A DNA stretch of 64,000 nt from Sepiola atlantica (GCA_963556195.1 OY744529.1:60954080-61018079); one strand, 5' to 3'. Shown: positions 11,940 to 22,789, counted from the first letter of the stretch. Numbers and translations: made by a program. Notes: generated from the sequence alone by a model not told the origin.

Positions 11940-12440
11940 CAAGTTGGCCAGAAAGTGCACCCATAGAATCGTTAATAAAATTCACAATCCTTTCTGCAAT
12001 CCAACCAGTCTATGCCTGACTTGTCCACCAAGTTGAAACTTAGTGGAAACGTCAGGCATAGTCTCAAAGTCTTTGTTTTATCGCCGTTCCATGATATCCT
12101 GCAAATGTGCACATCTGTTTTGCAAGCACACCTGGACACGACGTGCAAAATTATGAATAACTTTGACGACAAACTCCTCTCTTGGCACTGCACTGGTTTT
12201 CGATGTGATGGCCATTTTCAGTTTAGGAATAGTTTGGGATTGTTTTGATGTATATTATCTTTGAGATAACCCCAGAGATTAAAATCTGAAACTTTAGGTC
12301 CGGTGAGTGTTAAGCCTATTAAGGGCCACACCTCCCACTGACGAGACGATCATGAACGTTCTTAGAGGCTATTCCAACGAGTCATTTGAAGCGTGGCAAG
12401 TCCCCCCCCCCATCTTGTTGAAACTGCTGTTCATTACTTA
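11940..12440 (-). pseudogene. Tc1/mariner-superfamily DDE transposase remnant
   Basis: On the minus strand from about 12440 a frame reads QQFQQDG then TCHAS, the second catalytic-aspartate block of the DDE transposases related to Tc1/mariner. After a frameshift VSDFNLWGYLKDNIHQNNP matches the conserved PRSPDLxxxDFFLWGYLK block. A C-terminal piece, VVKVIHNFARRVQVCLQN then HLQDI, matches the family tail. The pieces lie in different frames, so this is a relic. The sequence near 11944-11965 (GGCCAGAAAGTGCACCC) may be the 3' terminal inverted repeat, but no 5' partner was found. The first catalytic aspartate and the DNA-binding part are absent. Confidence 0.6.
12010..12061. repeat. Strong hairpin inside the transposase remnant
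   Basis: CTATGCCTGAC (12010-12020) pairs perfectly with GTCAGGCATAG (12051-12061). The next eight positions pair with two mismatches, and AAGTT/AACTT can close inside. It lies near the 3' end of the transposase fragment. Confidence 0.7.
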
Positions 12441-12691
12441 CAATAACACCTCTTCTTCTTCGTTCTCTCCAAATCTTCTTAACGACCATTAGGTAGCACT
12501 CAGTATTGGTCAACGCAGAGGTGCACATTTGGAGCATAGATCATTAAATCAAAGACTGTTGGATTATTCATTGGTGAAACTTTTGCTGGATCACCGTGTA
12601 TATTTTTATGGAGGTCTATCTTCAATATCATGGGAGGGGTTCGTGAATAAAAAAGCATACAAGACGTACAACGAATATATACAGTTAGGTA

Positions 12692-13225
12692 TGTTTATAT
12701 GTTTATATGTTTATATGTTTATATATTGATATGTACATGATTCACTTTTAAATTAATTAACGGATCATTATGTATTTAAGAACATAGCGGCTAGACGTAA
12801 GAGTGGGAACTATGGGCCATATTTAGTTTAATTAAGTTTTATGCAAAATGGGAAAGAAGGGATGGAAACCCTTCGTAAAAATTAAGATTCCTCCGATTTT
12901 TGTGAATTTTTAACAATAAATATTAGACACCAATTAATAAATATTTCCTAAATTCAGATTTATGGGGGTATTTTAAACGGTTCTAGAGACCATAATATTG
13001 GCACAACATCTTATTTGAAAAATCAAATATTTAAAATTTGCATTCAATTTGATCTATAGTCATTAGACATACATTAAGGAAAAATTTCCTAAATTTCAAT
13101 TTCTTCTCAAGACTCCTTAAACTTAATCTTTAAATTAGAGACATTTTCTTGAATCAAAATCATGCAATGGATTTTAATAAAAATTGAAATAATGGTATCC
13201 GCCCTGGGGCGGGTATTCTTCTAGT
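12692..13225 (+). mobile_element. Helitron-like non-autonomous element, copy 1
   Basis: About 530 AT-rich bases end with a GC-rich hairpin (CCGCC, loop CTGG, GGCGG at 13199-13212), then 8 bases and CTAG at 13221-13224 followed by T. This is the Helitron 3' signature. The body is homologous to 26675-27317 on the same strand and to 20238-20745 on the opposite strand, sharing blocks such as CTCCGATTTTTGT, GGCCATAATATG-like and CATGCAATGGATTT. There is no coding capacity. The 5' boundary is approximate and was set by where the three copies stop matching. Confidence 0.65.
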
Positions 13226-13756
13226 TCCTATAGATAGATTCGTCGAAAATTTGTTCAATAGATAAGTTTTGGAAATTTTAAATTTTTAATAAATTACTAA
13301 AAATAATCTTTAATTCGTCATTTTGTTTCAACAGGACTTCTATGGTAGATACATTTCTCCCACGTAAGAAAGGGAGAGAACCTTCTGAAATTAAGGCGAG
13401 AAGACTAAAGCTACGTGGAACCGTTAAGCGTTGTCCAATTTGTTTTGATATCCACTTTGGCAACCTTTAGTGTATAGCATGCCAACATTTGTTGGCTGCC
13501 CAATGTTCCTTATCAATAATACATACGTTTGCAGGTCGTCTTCCCTAATTATATGTATTGGCTACAAGTGAACCCAATACCCTCCAGACTGGCCTCTATC
13601 GACTGTTACTGCTGATTGACCCACATTTTTCCTTCGTTTTTACCCAGAAATCATTGTCAGATTCGTATCTGTCTTTGTCTTTGTCTTTGTCCCTGTCTAT
13701 CCCCCCTTATCTTTCTCTTTCTCTCTATCTCTCTTTCCTAACAGCGGAAACATATA
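13226..13756. other. Non-coding stretch
   Basis: No gene was recognised. A TCTTTG/CTCT-rich stretch lies at 13671-13735. Confidence 0.4.
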
Positions 13757-13844
13757 CGTACTTCTGAATGCTTCTGTGTAGCTTATTTGCCATATATATA
13801 TATATATTCATTACTATATATGTATATATCTATCCATCTATCTA

Positions 13845-13916
<72 letters not shown>
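13757..13916. repeat. Short dispersed repeat plus (ATCT)n(AT)n
   Basis: CTTCTGTGTAGCTTATTTGCC at 13767-13790 matches stretches at 17299-17320 and 58399-58420, each followed by an (AT)n tract. Here TA repeats, ATCT repeats and about 70 bases of AT follow. Confidence 0.7.
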
Positions 13917-13917
<1 letters not shown>

Positions 13918-13919
13918 CA

Positions 13920-13951
13920 CTGATGTGTCTAGAAAAGACGGGACACGTGTC
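13920..13951 (+). ncRNA. Degenerate hammerhead-ribozyme-like motif
   Basis: CTGATG, then a stem II of GTCT/AGAC with loop AGAAA, then GGGAC in place of GAAAC, then ACGTGTC. The arrangement matches the minimal Penelope-type hammerhead, but A9 and two bases of the GAAA box are changed. It directly follows an (AT)n tract. Confidence 0.35.
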
Positions 13952-14252
13952 TGTGGATGTTTATATGTATATAATATATATCCGTACTAATGAGAGAAAA
14001 CACTTTTACATAATAAAAAGACGATTCCTACCTAAGCTAATATGTTAGTTTTTTTCAAAAAACGACGTTAAATTCTCTAATGAAACCAATTGACTTAATT
14101 GAATACATTACATTTTCTACCACATTGTAAAAATTGACAAGCACTAATACGTTGGATGTTCGCAGTCAATGATCACTGAATGGTCCGGTGTTTGAGCCTC
14201 GAAGTTGGTTGCATAATACAACAGTGATGCGGATATATATATATATTACAGA

Positions 14253-14360
14253 ATTGCTGTATAAAGACCATATGTTTTAAACATGGAATTAAAAAATTAA
14301 AGAATGAAAAAGCAAGATGACCGGTTTCGAACCTCTCTCAACAGAGCTAAACCGAGGTTA
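14253..14360 (-). repeat. Terminal direct repeat of the PLE, 3' copy
   Basis: This segment and 16822-16930 are in the same orientation and share ATTGCT(G/A)TATAAAGACCAT, AAAGAATGAAA and CTCAACAGAGCTAAACCGAG. They flank the PLE coding region. Long direct repeats at both ends (pseudo-LTRs) are a known PLE feature. Confidence 0.65.
14319..14344 (-). ncRNA. Weak hammerhead-like core in the PLE terminal repeat
   Basis: Minus strand: CTGTTGAGAGAGGTTC followed by GAAACCGGTC. The core resembles CUGANGA...GAAA with GUC after a palindromic CCGG. A6 is replaced by U and stem II is only about 3 bp. The other terminal repeat has lost the GAAAC box. Confidence 0.25.
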
Positions 14361-14929
14361 GGATTAAGAAAAAAAATGCTATGGAGATAATAGCAAGAAA
14401 AAAGGGAAAACATTTGAATCAACTAGAAACTACATTAAGTCCAAGAATAATATCTTTTTGCTTACAAAGAAAAGGTCACAGACACTTAATGTAAATAGTT
14501 TCTAGAATCTTCAGATGAAAAGGAGAGTGTGACTTACTGAGAATGAGGAATAAGTCAAAACTGAAATTTGCGGCACAGAAACGGTTATGTATAGATGTTC
14601 TGTGATGGAAGAACCATATGTATTAGGCAAAACATCAGTTGGTAAATAATTTGCCTGGTGAAATTTTAGGGCACGTGTTGTTTGACCCGGATGTCCAATC
14701 TTTGCGACGTCCACCCACGTTGTTCTAACTGCAACTACATTTAAATAAATAAATAATACAATTATTAGGGTGGGGGTGGAGGAACATCTTTTCGAATCGA
14801 CGACAAGATTGGTTTGGTGGAAAAAACAACTCGTGTATTCGCATTGTTGTAGAGACAAAGAAATGTGTTTGGCGAACTATCACTTATGTTACCTAGCTAA
14901 AGTGGACGAAGGTAAATATCACATCTATC
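14361..14929. other. Non-coding 3' part of the PLE
   Basis: This interval separates the PLE coding end from its 3' terminal repeat and is absent at the corresponding place on the other side (about 16931-16935). It holds an imperfect inverted repeat (CTAGAAACTACATTAAGT near 14420-14438 against 14484-14505). A 115-codon minus-strand frame has no recognisable domain. Confidence 0.45.
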
Positions 14930-16892
14930 AAAAGAAGCTGTATTAGATTTATAAAGATTCAACAATGTCTAATGGATAGCCATTGTTACAGAAGGTCTTA
15001 ATAAGGAATTTAATTTCATCATCCAGTTTGGTTTGTGAACAAATCATTAAGGCCCTGTAATTAAGGTTATTAATTTAATTAAACTTTTGATTTTGTCGGA
15101 CAAAATGAGTCCCAACGTGTGTAGAGACCAGTAAAAGTTGTTTTTCGGTATACTGTAGTCAAAAAACAATATGGAAGCTTTACTAACTAACACATCAAAA
15201 ATGGAAGTGAATAATTGCCTTCCTTATCTAAACTAAACTTGAGAACTGGATGAATATTGTTGAGGGACGTGAAAAAAACGTCCGCTTCCGTCTCATTGTT
15301 TAACAAACAAAAGGGGTCGTCAACATGGCAGAAATAAACGTCAGGTCTTTTAAAATCAGATATCAGACCTTTTTCATGAAAACAAACAAAGATGGTGGAC
15401 AATGCCCGCCCCAAACGAGAACCTATAGAGACCCCATCAATCTGTCTGTACATAATGTCGTTAAAATTGAATCCAATCGACATAGTGGTGAATTTCATTA
15501 ATTCCACGGAAATATTTTCGAGAATAGAAGGAGTGAGTAATTGACTACGATATAATGCATCTGCACATATATTAATCGTCTCAATAAGGGAAACACAGGT
15601 AAAAATACTTGATATATCAACGGGGCACATACATTTGTCAGTGTAAGAATAATTGTGTATAAAGTCGGAAAATTAAAATGAATCTGTAATACAAAAAGAA
15701 CTGTAGATGATTCTAAAATAGAGGCAAGCAATTCGGCTACCTTATGCTGTGATGACCCTATCATAGATAATATGAGTATTAACGGTACAATGTCTTTATG
15801 GGTTTTAGGTATACCAGAGAAGCGAGGGCGGATAGAACCGGAAATTCTGATTAAATTAGAAATACTAGTGGAAAGAGCTCCACTCTTAACCCATTTAACC
15901 AGACGTTTTTGGAACTTTGTCTCGATAGATATAGTGAAATCATGTGTATCTACCGGACCCAACTGAACAAACTTAGAGGTATCCTTAGGATAGGCATCAT
16001 TTTATTAACGAAATCTTGATGATCTAGAATGACGACTCCTGAACCTTTATCAGGTTTTGTGATGACTTAAGATTTATTTTGGTGAAGCGCTTTAATGGTA
16101 CGGAAACGTTCACTTCGCCATTTTGTTTCCCAAAAAAAGACAGGTGTATGAATGAGCGAAGTCATTTAATTTCACCTTAAGATCGCTGACCTTAGAGTCG
16201 GGTATAGGTGGGAGTCTTGCTAATTGAGCAAACAAAACTTCGAATTCAACGTATATTTCTTCCCGTTTCGAAATTGTCGGAGGAATGCAGAAGTCATGTA
16301 AGAGGATATTAAGTTCAAGTGTGGAGAACTGAGAGGAAGAAATATTAAGGATGTTTTTACTAATATCAGGGTTCGCCGAACAACCGATCTCTTTTTAAAT
16401 TAAATGTTGCAATTTATTCTTTTTTGTTTTTAACGTTAACCTCGAAAGGCTACGTTCATGAATAAAAAGCAACGTAATGTATAAACCTTATTTTGTCGAA
16501 GAACCACAAAGTGCCTACAGATTCACTACATAACTCGTGATATTTTTACTGAGTCGTGCAAGGTCACAAGAAAGTTGAGACAAAGAATTGGAGAAAAAAG
16601 TATCTTCAATTTTTGTCCAATTTGCTCTTTTAATTCTAAACGAAATGAAAGGAGGGCATACTTTATTGCTCAAACAGGAATGGAGGAAGATCTTGTTGGG
16701 CCGAGCTGTTCTTATTGTAGTTTTAATGTGTAATAAGTTATTTAATCTACTGATTAATTCGGGTGTGTACCTGGTCTTAAAGTATTTAAAGATTTTGTTT
16801 GCGGAGCAAAATTTGATTATTGCTATATAAAGACCATATATTTTTAAACATGATGTAATTAAAAGATAAAAGAATGAAAGGGCAAGCTGCAC
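14930..16892 (-). pseudogene. Penelope-like retroelement (N-terminus and RT), degenerate
   Basis: Reading leftwards, 16892-16515 gives an N-terminal region (TRYTPELISRLNNLLHIKTT). Near 16075-15985 comes VITKPDKGSGVVILDHQDF, the conserved KPDKGxGVVI box of PLEs. RT motifs follow in overlapping frames: IPKTHKDIVPL and ILSMIGSSQHKVAELL, DISSIFTCVSLIETINICAD, FNFNDIMYRQIDGVSIGS, and a catalytic box reading HVDD where YVDD is usual, then HPVLKFSLDKEGNYSLPFL. Downstream to 14930 a frame-broken VYRKTTFTGLYT and NGYPLD are visible. At least three frame changes break it. No GIY-YIG domain was found before the 3' terminal repeat, so the endonuclease is lost. The first tyrosine of the catalytic box is changed. 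This is the most complete PLE RT in the window. Confidence 0.8.
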
Positions 16893-17010
16893 CTAGCTCA
16901 ACAGAGCTAAACCGAGTTTAGGATTAAGAAAGAAATGATAGTAGATTCAACCATGTCTAATGGATAGCGGGTATTAATAATGAATTTGATTCCATCATCC
17001 AGTTAGGTCT
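16822..17010 (-). repeat. Terminal direct repeat of the PLE, 5' copy, with a fragment of a preceding copy
   Basis: 16822-16930 is the partner of 14253-14360. At once upstream on the minus strand, 16935-17010 repeats the NGYPLD-coding piece found at about 14940-15035. The order (end of one copy, terminal repeat, start of the next) suggests a partial tandem pair of PLE copies. Confidence 0.6.
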
Positions 17011-17144
17011 ACACTGGAACATAGAATCATGTTGCTGGTCCGGCAGTTGGAAAAAAGAATTAGAAAAAGCAGAGACAAGGGCTTTCGTCCCTATTAACAT
17101 TCAATCAAACCTGCAGTAATGAAAGAATGCTGCCTATATATACA

Positions 17145-17147
<3 letters not shown>

Positions 17148-17203
<56 letters not shown>

Positions 17204-17337
17204 TTATTTCATGTATCATAAGGAGATATAATATTTTATATATAGATTTTAATTTTAGCCTGGACGATTCCCTACGGGGGGGTAAAATACGAAAAGTATG
17301 TGTGTAGCTTGTTTGCCATAAATATATTTTCATAATT

Positions 17338-17388
<51 letters not shown>
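17148..17388. repeat. Dispersed repeat bracketed by two (AT)n tracts
   Basis: (AT)n at 17148-17197 and 17341-17388 enclose a segment with TTTTAGCCTGGACGATTCCC, TGTGTAGCTT and GCCATAAATATATTTTCATA. The arrangement at 58240-58497 is the same: (AT)n, then TTAGCCTGAAGATTCC, TGTGTAGCTT, GCCATAAATATATTTTCATA, then (AT)n. The CCTGAAGA..AAAAC part resembles a decayed hammerhead core, which would link it to PLE 3' ends. Confidence 0.65.
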
Positions 17389-17389
<1 letters not shown>

Positions 17390-17464
17390 GTTTAACCCCA
17401 GCAAATATTAAATATCCTAAATTTAAGAGAGAGAGACAGGGGCGAGATAAAATTGTTATCCACA

Positions 17465-17497
17465 GACACGTGTTTCGTCGTTACCCTGGCTCATCAG
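17465..17497 (-). ncRNA. Hammerhead-ribozyme-like motif
   Basis: Minus strand: CTGATGAG (intact first core box), CCAGGGTAACGAC, GAAAC (intact second box), then ACGTGTC with the cleavage triplet GUC. Stem III is the minimal A-U/C-G with loop ACGT known from Penelope-type hammerheads. Stem II is poorly paired. Of the short-type motifs this one has the best-preserved core. Confidence 0.5.
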
Positions 17498-17574
17498 CCT
17501 TGCTATTTATGATAGGATTCAAAACAAGAAATAACTAAAACATCTATATGAGATTTTAAAAGACATTACTTATT

Positions 17575-17640
17575 TTAGGGGTAAAACGCTTGACTACAGT
17601 CTTTGTGGTCGAGGTTTCGAATCCTGTCATAGGAAGACAT
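17575..17640 (+). mobile_element. tRNA-derived SINE-like fragment
   Basis: GGTTTCGAATCCTGTC at 17613-17628 matches a Pol III B box, preceded about 30 bases upstream by GGGGTAAAACGCTTGACTAC, a plausible A-box region. The tail was not delimited. Confidence 0.4.
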
Positions 17641-19230
17641 TGCCCGTGGAAAACTATGTAAATATAAGGCGACATAATGTATGTTATGGAGTTAATTTTT
17701 TCTAAAGCACTTAAGAACTGCATCGTCATTAGCTTTACGTAGCTATTCATCGCCAACAAAAACAAGAAATAACTATAACATTTATAAGTGATAAAAAATA
17801 TCACGCGGGCCTTATATATATATATAATACAGAGAGAGTGAAAGCTCTATGAATCAGCGTAAATTTTAACAGACTCCATTAACTATAATTAATAGATAAT
17901 ATTTTTAATAATGTTTTGTTGTTTGAGAACTTGTAACTTAACTTATGTGAGTATTTATTACAACATTGGTTAAACCTTCTATAGTTAATTTATCGAATTT
18001 TATTTTGATGCGTCATTTCCTTTTACAGCTTATCAATGTGTTATTTTATACGACTTAAGGTAATATTGCAAGTTTCATAATGAATCATGCAGTGAATCGA
18101 TGTCTTTCTTCTCTTTGACTGGATAAACGCAATGACTGTACAATAACAGCATCTACCTTCTTTAAGTGTGAATCATAGGCTGGAGTGTCGAACTCAATCA
18201 ATAATACGAGTGCCGCCCCACAGGTGAGTGATTGCCGGGAACGCTGATTAATCTTTTTGTTCTTGCTGTCCGTGACTCAAGTCGCCGAGGCGTCGCCATT
18301 GTCATCTCGCCTGCCTAGTCATGTGCAGAACAATAATGAAAGCGAATCGATATAATGACAACAAGTTTTTAATAATTTAAGAACAAATTTAAGCATTCTA
18401 TTTAGGCATATTAATGTAAAAATATATTAATATTTTACATTATCAATATTTACTGCAGATATGACGTGGTGCAATGGTAACATGCGCGTACTGTGGTGTC
18501 GGCGTGCCGAGTTCAAGTTCTTGGGGGGGATTTACTGCATTACATTAACTAATCCTCCTTCCAGCTATGGATTAAGTAATAGGGTAAACTAGTCTCTCGC
18601 GTTTGGGATGTGCAGTAGGAATTATCAGAAATGTAATTGTACTCGCCTCTAATGTCTGGCATTCATCGATTAATGTTAGAGTCGTTTTTTTATGGAAATC
18701 GCTCCAGACAAGGCATGAAGCCACTTGATGTAAGGAGCTAAGAAAAAATACTTCTTCAAGGTAAAAATACTAGTCAACGATTAGTGTTATATGGATAAAT
18801 TTCGACCCAGAAAACAGCGATTCTTCCCCCTTTGTCAGAAACTTCGCTCATGGAATGTGAGGACTAAGGGACAAAATAAATGAAGCGAGAGTTACGAGAC
18901 TGTCATGGTCTTACTTTCTACTCTGCTTAATACGTTATATTTCGGATGATCGGTAATGCCGTGAAACTGCAGTAAAGTGTTCATTTATTATTGGTATAGC
19001 TCTATCGCATAAAATATGGAGCACTTTGTTTATCTAAAGTGTCCAACAGTCAAAATGAAGATTTCTGGTTGATTTTGTTTTTAAGTGACCCAACGGCCAA
19101 ACAAGATCTATTAACATTTATTCGGAAAAGTTGGAATCACATTTAAGAAAAATACTGCTTTTGTTTAATGAAATCCATACCTGAAAGTATTACGGTCATA
19201 TCACAAGCAGCTCGAAGACGACTAATAACT
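17640..19230. other. Non-coding stretch
   Basis: Apart from the SINE-like head at 18462-18525, no gene or strong repeat was recognised. Confidence 0.4.
18462..18525 (+). mobile_element. tRNA-derived SINE-like head
   Basis: GTGGTGCAATGGTAACATGC resembles an A box, and GAGTTCAAGTTC (about 18510-18521) a B box, at tRNA-like spacing. Confidence 0.4.
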
Positions 19231-19231
19231 A

Positions 19232-19640
19232 TTAATTACCTCCGCCGAGGCAAAGGTTATGTTTTTGCTCGAGTTTGTTTATCACTATGTGTGTGTACAG
19301 CTTAGCGCCAAAATCGTCACCAAAATGAATTAATTTGGAGATATCTAGATCAAAGATCAATGTCACAGAATAGGTGAAAGTCACACTTTTGTCGATAACG
19401 CCGGTTCTATTCACACCAGAGACCTCGCTTCTTATTGTAGCCAATGAAGTCCCTCATCTTATATGATCTTGATTTTGACCTTTGACCTCAAATTGATCTT
19501 AACCGTTTGACCGTGAATTTAAACTTTCAATTTTTCTAAATTTGATGTATGGTTCTGATGCTCTCTGATAACAGTAAGAACCATGCACAATTTCAGCCTG
19601 GTCAGATAAATAGTTTTGAGCTATCTAAGTGTCCATGGCA
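19232..19640 (+). repeat. Dispersed repeat with CCTCCGCCGAGG head
   Basis: ACCTCCGCCGAGGCAAAGG at the left end is followed by blocks (GATATCTAGATCAAA, TCTTATATGATCTTGATTTTG) that recur in reverse orientation at 43440-43775, where the end reads CATAACCTCCTT on the plus strand. The terminal CCTCCGCC/GGCGGAGG type sequence is a common feature of a widespread non-coding animal repeat. There is no coding capacity. Confidence 0.6.
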
Positions 19641-20237
19641 TAACTTCAGGAATACTTCATGCAATATGGAGAAGTAAGGCTCGGATAAGACTTTGGCTCA
19701 TCCTTACGTTGTCCGGTAGAGTTATGCAGTCTCAGGACTGACTTAGGTTTTTGTTCTTGTTTTTACGTCAACGAATTCCATAAAATGAAGTTGTTCTTTT
19801 ATCTGATCTATTCGTCCGTCGGAAAAATGATATCATTAATTTAAATAATTTGATCTAGTTTAATATATCTTTTACGAAGCCATAAACGTCAGATAAAAAC
19901 GTTTTGCGTCTTATTTGTAATATAAAAGGAACCGAAGTGAAACTTATGCAAGACTATTAATTCTATAATATTTTTGCTAGTTTTTGTCGTCCAGTCATGG
20001 ACCATATGTGCTGACTTCCTTTCATTTTTATCGTATAATAAATACATGTCGGTGGCCACCATTTTAAGAACGAATTTTAATATTAATCAAAAAAAATAAT
20101 AGAAAGGAAATTAGACTTAACAGAACATAAATATTTGTAAAAATACCAGAATAATACTTGTCCAAGAACAGCTTTGCACCATTCTTATGCTCCCCTGACG
20201 AAGATTAAAATCAAGATATAATGACACTAAACCTTAT
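19641..20237. other. Non-coding stretch
   Basis: Nothing recognised. Confidence 0.4.
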
Positions 20238-20745
20238 GTCTGGAATCCTCATTCTAATTTTGATCAAAATCCATTACATGATTTTGATTCTAGAAAATGT
20301 CTCAAATTTAAGGGTTAGGCTTAAAAAGTTTTAAGAAAAAGTGAAATTCAAGGAATTTTGATTCATTTGTATCAAATTGATCATATTTAATCTAAATATG
20401 AAATATTTAAATTTTCAGATCCGACGTTGTACCAATATTATGCCCCCCCCCCCCCCAAATAAAAACTTTGAAAAACTCCAGAAGAACTGAAATTTGAGGA
20501 ATTAATTCTATGTTTATTAACTATTGTTCAAATTTCCAGGTGTCGAAGGTATCTGAATTTTCACGAAAAGCTTCCATCCCCTATTACTCGCTTTGCATAC
20601 AACTTAATTAAAATAAATATAGCTCACATTACAACCTCTTACGCCTAGCAGTTGTGTTCCAAAATTGAAAATGATCGGTTAATTAATTTAACAGTGAATA
20701 TTATACATACAAATATATAAACATACACACATACCTAACTTATAT
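20238..20745 (-). mobile_element. Helitron-like non-autonomous element, copy 2
   Basis: Reverse-orientation homologue of 12692-13225 and 26675-27317, sharing AATCCATTACATGATTTTGA, TTCCATCCCCTATT and the ACATACCTAACTTATATT end. Its 3' hairpin and CTAG are not preserved. A C15-like homopolymer lies at about 20442-20457. Confidence 0.55.
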
Positions 20746-21282
20746 TAATAGATATGTATTAGCAAATATTTTAAAGTTCGTGTCACATACACAAATGCGC
20801 GGGGTGTAAATTGTCCTTACGTGAAAAATGGATTGTTAGTTTTTATCTTAGAGCCACGTGTGTGCATGACACTGTATGATAGCAGTTTCTCTGTGATAAT
20901 ATGTTATATGCCATATAGATAAAGCTATATTATGTCCGTCCTGGCAGACTGCAGCTTGACGGTAGATAGCAGGAAAATGGAGGTGTTGTCGCATTGCTGG
21001 AAATTGGACATCTGTGTTCTTCTTCTATCAGCAAAAATTGTAAAAGTTCATTCGAGAGTTAATGCGCACAGTCTCCTGATTGGCTAATACATGACCAAAA
21101 TCATCTCAGTATTTTATTACTCCGCACAAAGAAATAGTTACAAAATAGTTCGCTATGGCTACATTTACATCGTTAATCGAGGAGATGTTGATCGATGATT
21201 CTTATGGTTAGCTTTTTTCATCGAATTTCTGACACAAATAATTGATTGTTATTCGATTTAAAACTATCCGTATTTCCATATT

Positions 21283-21462
21283 TGCTTGTCTCCACACGAG
21301 AGCAGAGGTAGACACAAAGTCGGTTTTTAATGTGAGGAAAAGTAAGCTCTCCAAACTATCACTGTTTATTAGGATAACAATTATAATTGCCTCAATTTAG
21401 AAGATTTCTATTTCACTGACGAGAACAGGAAAAATGGAATGCAGTATCGGAACAGATATTAC
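21283..21462 (+). repeat. Dispersed repeat (TTGCCTCCCCACGGGAG type)
   Basis: Shares GAGCAGAG, AGTCGGTTTTTAATGTG and the end GCAGTATCGGAACAGATA with copies at 22613-22785 and 49292-49455 (partial at 33079-33170). Non-coding. Confidence 0.6.
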
Positions 21463-21639
21463 ACTTTTCTTTAGCCAAAAGAGTGAAACAAATACTAATT
21501 TTGAACTAATCCTACCGACTGCGTATATTTTCATGAAGTCAATAAAGATTTATTTGATCAAAGAAGATAAACGAGGAATAATTATATTATACTAACAGGA
21601 TTTGCTTTGCACCCTTTCATTTCTCTAAAGAATTCACCT

Positions 21640-21667
21640 TGCTTCACTCATACACACACACACACAC

Positions 21668-21728
<61 letters not shown>

Positions 21729-21734
21729 CATTTA
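21640..21734. repeat. (CA)n(AT)n microsatellite
   Basis: Short CA run followed by about 50 bases of AT. Confidence 0.95.
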
Positions 21735-22179
21735 ATGAATCCAAGCATTACTTTTACTGTTCCAAGAATTACAACACCAAGTCCATTATGGCGCACGATC
21801 GTTTCCAAAACAGTTTGGAAATACTTTATTTTATTTTATAATTTTATAAAGTTGGTCCAAGACATCTATTCATCAGCGCCTATAGCAATACGTCCTCTAG
21901 AAAATCAAAAAAACTTAGTTCTAGAGAAACATCCGCTGACAGAAAGAATCACAGGTGAGTATGTTGGTAGCATAGGAGAAGAAAAAACACAATAATACTT
22001 ATAAACAAATCACCGGTACATATAAAAAAATATAACAAACAAATTTCCAAAGATCTTTCCTTTTTAAAAGGAGATTTGAGAATTACATAAGATAAAATAA
22101 AGTAAAATAAAATAAAAATTAAAAATTTAATAGAAATGTGAAAAAATATAAACATAAAGAAATAAGAAAAATATAAAAA

Positions 22180-22273
22180 TAAACAAAAAAATATATACAT
22201 ATATACATATATATACATATATATATATACATATATACATGTATATATATTTATATACACAAATTATATACAC

Positions 22274-22328
<55 letters not shown>
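22180..22328. repeat. ATAC-rich and (AT)n microsatellite
   Basis: TATACA-type repeats followed by about 58 bases of AT ending at 22328. Confidence 0.9.
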
Positions 22329-22331
<3 letters not shown>

Positions 22332-22785
22332 TACTAATGGGTCGACACTTATGAAGACGCGGCGGCAACTTGAGAACAAATGTTTAAGAGATTTTCAGTT
22401 GAACGATGAACAGCAGAATATTACTTAAGAGGGATTGATTATCCAAGAGGACGGCTCAATCAGTATCTGTGTACATTAGACTTGAAGACGACCATGTTGT
22501 AGTCAGTTGGGAAGCAGCCGCGTAGCATAGTTTTTTCCACAGATAGGATGTTTAGGAGAGAATCTTTGTTCGTGGAATTCCGTTTGGTTTTTGGTACAGA
22601 TTTTCGAATTTACTTGCCTCCCCACGGGAGCAGAGTTTTACACGTGGTCGGTTTTTAATGTGGGAGAACCCATGCCCAAAAGGGGCACTCTGAATTGGGA
22701 CAAAAATTTTGCTTCAGTTTAGAAGGATCTCTCGTACACTGAATGAGGACAGAAAAAGATGAAAGGTAGTATTAGAACAAAAGTC
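22328..22785 (+). repeat. Composite dispersed repeat
   Basis: The first part (CGACCATGTTGTAGTCAGTT, then CAGATAGGA...TTCCGTTTGGT) is homologous to 48940-49095 and 49465-49580. The second part (22613-22785) is the TTGCCTCCCCACGGGAG-type repeat. The same two parts are joined in the same order at 48.8-49.5 kb, so they belong to one element. It begins exactly where an (AT)n tract ends. Non-coding. Confidence 0.6.
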
Positions 22786-22789
22786 CAAG

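Noticed and set aside
14511..14858. 115-codon minus-strand frame inside the PLE
   Set aside because: Lies where a GIY-YIG domain might be expected but has none of its residues; likely non-coding 3' sequence.
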